Under the pieces are notes generated by a model. That model worked only from the letters and a program-made list of their open reading frames with translations, was not told where the DNA came from and did not search any database. A stretch of DNA of 15,198 nt from the NCBI GenBank assembly GCA_900550585.1, contig URST01000054.1:1-15198 (forward strand). The letters are read 5' to 3'. The DNA comes from an uncultured Eubacteriales bacterium. GTDB taxonomy: Bacteria; Bacillota; Clostridia; Oscillospirales; Oscillospiraceae. Every line of letters begins with the position of its first letter. Position 1 is the stretch's first letter. This document shows positions 12,034-15,198 of this stretch, piece after piece. Both the position numbers and the translations under genes were made by a program.

Positions 12034-12156
12034 TGCGTTCCAAAGACAGCAGGTGGCCGCAAGGCCGTAAGTCCTGCCGAGGATGGCACATCGTAATGAT
12101 TGCTTTTACCGTCCTCATGTCCTTTGGCATGGGGACGGTTTCCTTTTTTGAACGCA
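12034..12156 (+). promoter_or_regulatory. Ribosomal protein L10 leader
   Basis: This 123-base leader sits between the promoter and rplJ. An outer stem TGCGTTC/GAACGCA (12034-12040, 12150-12156) encloses the binding arm: AGACAGCAGGTGG, a GGCC/GGCC stem with a GCAA tetraloop, then TCCTGCCGAGGATGG. This matches the L10 leader class known from B. subtilis and other Firmicutes, where L10(L12)4 binding lowers rplJL expression through termination. A terminator is embedded at 12108-12149. Confidence 0.88.
12108..12149 (+). terminator. Attenuator terminator inside the L10 leader
   Basis: ACCGTCCTCATG (12108-12119) pairs with CATGGGGACGGT (12128-12139) in a 12-bp stem with one G-U pair. TTCCTTTTTT follows. 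The competing pairing CCAAAGACA (12040-12048) with TGTCCTTTGG (12118-12127), with one bulge, would block it and serve as antiterminator. Confidence 0.85.
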
Positions 12157-12187
12157 CCGACAATTCTGACGGAGGTGAAAACAAAGA

Positions 12188-12697
12188 ATGCCCAACGCAA
12201 AGGTTCTGTCTGAAAAGCAGGCGATCGTGGCGGCGCTGACCGACAAGCTGCAGAATGCGGCCGCCGGCGTCATCGTTGATTACAAGGGCATCACCGTGGC
12301 AGAGGATACCGCTCTGCGCGCTGAGTGCCGCAAGAACAACGTGGAATACGCTGTCATCAAGAACACCCTGCTGCGTTTCGCTTTCAACAACTGCGGTCTG
12401 AACGAACTGGACGATCAGCTCAACGGTACCACTTCTCTGGCTATCTGCGCTGATGATCCCGTCGCCCCCGCACGCGTGATCGCGGATTACGCCAAGAAGC
12501 TGAAGGATAAGTTCGAGATCAAGGGCGGCTTCATGGACGGCAAGGTCGTTTCCATGGAGACTGTCAATGCTCTGGCTTCCATCCCCGCGCTGCCCGTGCT
12601 GCAGGCGCAGGTCCTGGGTACCATGCTGGCTCCCATTTCTGCCCTGGCCTGTGTGCTGAAGCAGATCGCCGAGAAAGACGGCGCTGCTGCCGAGTAA
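12188..12697 (+). CDS. rplJ: 50S ribosomal protein L10
   Basis: This 169-residue protein starts MPNAKVLSEKQAIVAALTDK and has the L10 core: GVIVDYKGITVAEDTALRAE, YAVIKNTLLRFAF, and the C-terminal helix LACVLKQIAEKDG that binds L7/L12 dimers. It anchors the stalk to 23S rRNA together with L11. GGAGGTG is 10 bases before ATG 12188, slightly far. Expression is governed by the upstream L10 leader. Length is normal. Confidence 0.97.
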   Translation: MPNAKVLSEKQAIVAALTDKLQNAAAGVIVDYKGITVAEDTALRAECRKNNVEYAVIKNTLLRFAFNNCGLNELDDQLNGTTSLAICADDPVAPARVIADYAKKLKDKFEIKGGFMDGKVVSMETVNALASIPALPVLQAQVLGTMLAPISALACVLKQIAEKDGAAAE

Positions 12698-12715
12698 ATC
12701 GGCCCCCTGACCCCC

Positions 12716-12732
12716 GCGGGCGGCAGGCCCGC
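12716..12732 (+). promoter_or_regulatory. Short GC hairpin between rplJ and rplL
   Basis: GCGGGC and GCCCGC form a 6-bp stem with a GGCAG loop. No T-tract follows, so it is not an intrinsic terminator. It may be a processing or mRNA-stability element that lets rplL, present in several copies per ribosome, outpace rplJ. Confidence 0.4.
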
Positions 12733-12772
12733 AACCATTCAACAAAAATCTTACAAATAGGAGGCTATCACA

Positions 12773-13144
12773 ATGTCTGAGAAGATTACTGCTATGATCG
12801 AAGAGATCAAGGGTTTGACCGTTCTGGAGCTGTCCGAGCTGGTGCACGCTCTGGAGGAGGAGTTCGGCGTTTCCGCCGCTGCCATGGCTGCTCCCGCTGC
12901 CGGCGCTGCTGCTCCCGCCGCTGAGGAGAAGACCGAGTTCGACGTGGTCCTGACCGGTTTCGATGCCGCTCAGAAGATCAAGGTCATCAAGGTCGTCCGC
13001 GAGATCTCCGGTCTGGGTCTGGCCGAGGCCAAGGCTGCCGTCGAGGGCGTGCCCCACACCCTGAAGGAAGCCCTGTCCAAGGACGATGCCGAGGCTATGA
13101 AGAAGCAGGTCGAGGAGGCCGGCGGCAAGGTCGAGCTGAAGTAA
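12773..13144 (+). CDS. rplL: 50S ribosomal protein L7/L12
   Basis: This 123-residue acidic protein has the L7/L12 layout. Residues 1-33 are the dimerising N-terminal domain (ELSELVHALEEEFGVS), 35-52 an Ala/Pro-rich hinge, and 53-123 the C-terminal domain that contacts translation factors. The latter has EFDVVLTGFDAAQKIKVIK and GLAEAKAAVEGVPHTLKE and ends KVELK. TAGGAGG precedes ATG 12773. It is the last gene of the unit and is followed directly by a terminator; rpoB does not follow as it does in most bacteria. Confidence 0.98.
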   Translation: MSEKITAMIEEIKGLTVLELSELVHALEEEFGVSAAAMAAPAAGAAAPAAEEKTEFDVVLTGFDAAQKIKVIKVVREISGLGLAEAKAAVEGVPHTLKEALSKDDAEAMKKQVEEAGGKVELK

Positions 13145-13159
13145 GTTCTTTTGCAAGCA

Positions 13160-13191
13160 AAAAACAGCCACCCATCCGGGTGGCTGTTTTT
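13160..13191. terminator. Terminator of rplJ-rplL
   Basis: A perfect 14-bp stem, AAAAACAGCCACCC against GGGTGGCTGTTTTT, has an ATCC loop. It lies 15 bases after the rplL stop. The A5 and T5 ends make it symmetrical, so it could also back up termination of hypB coming from the right. Confidence 0.93.
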
Positions 13192-13212
13192 GTGCGATCA
13201 AGCCTGACACAG

Positions 13213-13246
13213 AAAAGGCCCCGTAGCTTTCGCCGCGGGACCTTTT
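13213..13246 (-). terminator. Terminator of the hypAB unit
   Basis: Read leftward, AAAAGGTCCCG (13246-13236) pairs with CGGGGCCTTTT (13223-13213) in an 11-bp stem with one G-U pair. It starts one base after the hypB stop codon. The T4 is part of the stem, so this is a moderate terminator followed by the symmetrical rplL terminator. Confidence 0.75.
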
Positions 13247-13247
13247 G

Positions 13248-13916
13248 TCATGCCTGCCAGTCCTTCACCTGCTTACGCAGCCAGTCGCACCAGGCGTCCA
13301 TCCCCTCGCCGGTCTTGGCCGATACCGGGAAGACCTCCAGCTTCGGATTGCGCCGGTGGGCGTATTCGATCACCTTCTCCATGTCGAAGTCGAAATAGGG
13401 CAGCACGTCGGTCTTGTTGATGAGCAGCACATCGCACACGGTGAAGATCAGGGGGTACTTCAGGGGCTTGTCGTGGCCCTCCGGTACGGAGAGGATCATG
13501 GCGTTCTTCACCGCGCCGGTGTCAAACTCCGCCGGACACACCAGGTTCCCCACATTTTCCAGCACCACCAGGTCCAGATCGTCCGTGCCGATCTCCCGCA
13601 GGCCCTGTTCCGTCATACCCGCGTCCAGGTGGCACATCCCGCCGGTGTGCAGCTGGATAGACCGTACCCCGGCGCCGGCAATAGCGGCGGCATCCACGTC
13701 CGAGTCGATGTCCGCCTCCATCACGCCCATCCGCAGCTCGTCCTTCAGCGCCTCGATGGTCCGCAGCAGCGTTGTGGTCTTGCCGCTGCCGGGGGAGGAC
13801 ATCAGGTTCAGCAGGAACGTCCCCTTTTGCTTCAGTGCCTGCCGTACCCGCGCTGCCTCCCGGTCGTTGTCGGCAAACACGCTCTCTTTTACTTCGATGA
13901 TCTTATAGGTATCCAT
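13248..13916 (-). CDS. hypB: Hydrogenase nickel incorporation GTPase HypB
   Basis: This 222-residue G3E-family GTPase delivers nickel to [NiFe] hydrogenase precursors together with HypA. It starts at ATG 13916 (MDTYKIIEVKESV), with GAGGG 9 bases upstream. Key motifs are the P-loop SSPGSGKT (40-47), EADIDSDVDA (67-76), the metal-site Cys95-His96 in GGMCHLD, ENVGNLVCPAEFD with a second conserved Cys, and NKTD for guanine. The histidine-rich N-terminal tail and the extra N-terminal CxxCGC nickel site of some HypB proteins are absent, so it is the short form. It follows hypA with a single-base gap. Confidence 0.95.
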   Translation of the reverse strand: MDTYKIIEVKESVFADNDREAARVRQALKQKGTFLLNLMSSPGSGKTTTLLRTIEALKDELRMGVMEADIDSDVDAAAIAGAGVRSIQLHTGGMCHLDAGMTEQGLREIGTDDLDLVVLENVGNLVCPAEFDTGAVKNAMILSVPEGHDKPLKYPLIFTVCDVLLINKTDVLPYFDFDMEKVIEYAHRRNPKLEVFPVSAKTGEGMDAWCDWLRKQVKDWQA

Positions 13917-13917
13917 A

Positions 13918-14262
13918 CTATGCACCCTCTATCTCTTTAATGCTGATCTCGCTGCCCCGCAGCAGCCAGGTATCCTCGCTGCCGCAGTGGGGGCAGACCC
14001 GCCCGTGGGCCACGGTGGGGTAGTCCGCACCGCAGCCGCCGCAGTGTGTCACGGCGGGCAGCGTGTCGATGTGCAGCTGCGCGCCCCGCAGCAGGTCGGA
14101 CTTCTGCACGGCCCAGTCCCAGCAGCTGATCAGCTCCCTTGGGATGGCGCCGCACACCTCGCCCAGCTCCAGCGTTACGCCCGCCACGCGGGTGAGATCG
14201 TTTTCCGCGCCCACGCGCTCCACGGTCTTGATCACGTGGAAAACAATGCCCAGCTCGTGCAT
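13918..14262 (-). CDS. hypA: Hydrogenase maturation nickel metallochaperone HypA
   Basis: This 114-residue protein begins MHELGI, whose His2 and Glu3 form the nickel site of HypA. A zinc site is formed by two CxxC pairs, Cys74/77 and Cys90/93 (HCGGCGADYP, VCPHCGSE). It ends with the usual IKEIE strand. HypA hands nickel to the hydrogenase large subunit with HypB. The start codon is one base after the stop of the upstream oxidoreductase gene and has only a poor Shine-Dalgarno sequence, so translation probably depends on coupling. HypA and HypB can also serve urease in some bacteria, but no urease or hydrogenase gene is visible here. Confidence 0.95.
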   Translation of the reverse strand: MHELGIVFHVIKTVERVGAENDLTRVAGVTLELGEVCGAIPRELISCWDWAVQKSDLLRGAQLHIDTLPAVTHCGGCGADYPTVAHGRVCPHCGSEDTWLLRGSEISIKEIEGA

Positions 14263-14263
14263 A

Positions 14264-15198
14264 TTACTTGGCCGCTTTCTTGGCCCTGCGCTCCGCCTTC
14301 TTGATCTTGATGTTCCGCTTGATCATGTAGGGCAGGATGGCCTTCATCTTGTCCTCGCAGGCGTACATGGTGCTGCACTCCGGACGCTCCCGGTGCAGGT
14401 GGATGGCGTCAAAGGCGCACTTGGTGGTGCACACGCCGCAGCCGATGCACTTATTGGGATCCACGATGCTGGCGCCGCAGCCCAGGCATCGGGCTGTCTC
14501 CGCCTTCACCTGCTCGGCGGTGAAGGCCACGCGCTCGTCCCGGAAGGTCTTACGCAGGGCGTCGTTGTAGCCAATGCGCTGGCGCGGCGTGTTGTCGTAG
14601 CTGTCCACGGCGATCAGCGCGTTTTTCTTGTCCAGCTCGATGAACTGCCGGCGGTCGCGGCCGATGGTCAGCGTGGCGCCCTGCACATAGCGGTGCAGGC
14701 TGATCGCGCCCTGCTTGCCGGCGGCAATGGCATCGATGGCGAACTTCTGGCCGGTATAGGCATCGCCGCCCACGAAGATGTCCGGTTCAGCCGTCTGATA
14801 GGTGACGGGATCGGCCTTGGCGGTGCCGTTGGGGTTGAATTCCACCTGGGTGCCCGCGAGAAGCGTCTTCCATTCCGCCTTCTGGCCGATGCAGTACAGC
14901 ACCGTGCCGCAGGGGGCCATCTGCACGGTGTTCTCATCGTACACCGGCGCGAAGCGCCCGCTTTCGTCCTTGACGCTCAGGCACTTGACAAAGGCGATGT
15001 TGGCGGCCTTGCCGTTCTCGGTCTGGACCTCCTTGGGACCCCATCCGGCGTAAATGGCGATACCCTCGCGCTCACACTCGCTTCGGTCCTCCTCGCCCAT
15101 GGGCATCTCCTCATAGCCCTCCAGGCAGTACAGGCTCACGCTCTCCGCGCCGCAGCGCACGGCGGTGCGGGCCACGTCGGCCGCGATGTTGCCGCCGC
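14264..15198 (-). CDS. FAD-dependent oxidoreductase with C-terminal 4Fe-4S domain (5' truncated)
   Basis: The gene enters from the right edge; 310 residues are visible. It is of the GltD-like (glutamate synthase small-subunit-like) pyridine nucleotide-disulfide oxidoreductase type. The first visible residues, GGNIAADVARTAVRCGAES, are an NAD(P)H-binding Rossmann segment. The FAD-binding end follows in DIFVGGDAYTGQKFAIDAIAAGKQ. A C-terminal iron-sulfur region has CLGCG and then CIGCGVCTTKC (codons at 14417-14489), enough for one full 4Fe-4S set plus two extra cysteines. The tail is lysine-rich. Such proteins pass electrons between NAD(P)H and ferredoxin-type partners. Being first in a unit with hypA and hypB, with single-base gaps, it may belong to hydrogen metabolism; the exact substrate cannot be told. 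Start and N-terminal cluster domain lie outside the window. Confidence 0.85.
   Translation of the reverse strand, partial: GGNIAADVARTAVRCGAESVSLYCLEGYEEMPMGEEDRSECEREGIAIYAGWGPKEVQTENGKAANIAFVKCLSVKDESGRFAPVYDENTVQMAPCGTVLYCIGQKAEWKTLLAGTQVEFNPNGTAKADPVTYQTAEPDIFVGGDAYTGQKFAIDAIAAGKQGAISLHRYVQGATLTIGRDRRQFIELDKKNALIAVDSYDNTPRQRIGYNDALRKTFRDERVAFTAEQVKAETARCLGCGASIVDPNKCIGCGVCTTKCAFDAIHLHRERPECSTMYACEDKMKAILPYMIKRNIKIKKAERRAKKAAK

Noticed and set aside
1..15198. CRISPR arrays, insertion sequences, att sites, tRNA or rRNA genes
   Set aside because: I looked for regularly spaced repeats, transposase motifs and tRNA arms on both strands and saw none.

Overview
The window reads as the chromosome of a high-GC Firmicute, most likely a gut clostridium of the Oscillospirales/Oscillospiraceae type. 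The grounds are GC-rich coding sequence, AGGAGG-type ribosome binding sites almost everywhere, a Gram-positive sortase-type pilin operon, a Firmicutes-style L10 leader and a C-terminal OCT domain on Obg. This placement is inferred from style; no 16S gene is present.

Layout from left to right: (1) the 3' end of obgE (+) with a hairpin after it. (2) A leftward unit of a LysR-type regulator followed by a DUF2156-GNAT fusion protein. Its terminator hairpin contains the ribosome binding site of a 59-residue small protein. (3) A 310-base gap holding the lysR promoter, a good rightward promoter with no gene behind it (candidate small RNA) and a bidirectional terminator. (4) A leftward three-gene surface-fibre operon: a 924-residue fibro-slime adhesin, a two-domain Spy0128-like pilin and a 203-residue Spy0128-like minor pilin. 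It has its own extended -10 promoter, three different atypical sorting signals and no sortase in view. (5) A leftward pair, ruvX and a BaiN/HI0933-type flavoprotein, overlapping by ATGA. (6) The rightward ribosomal and transcription cluster rpmG-secE-nusG-rplK-rplA, then rplJ-rplL behind its own promoter and L10 leader. The cluster ends at a terminator, and rpoB does not follow. (7) A leftward unit of an FAD/4Fe-4S oxidoreductase (cut by the window edge), hypA and hypB, joined by single-base gaps.

The housekeeping parts look ordinary. The most unusual points are the pilus operon with non-canonical anchors, the terminator that doubles as a translation-control hairpin, the orphan promoter-terminator pair at 3053-3224, a three-way-junction leader before rplK that may be the L1 autoregulation site, and a nickel-chaperone pair (hypAB) without visible hydrogenase genes. 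No CRISPR array, transposase, tRNA or rRNA was seen. I found no single clearly new multi-gene system; the pilus operon and the small-ORF hairpin are the best candidates.
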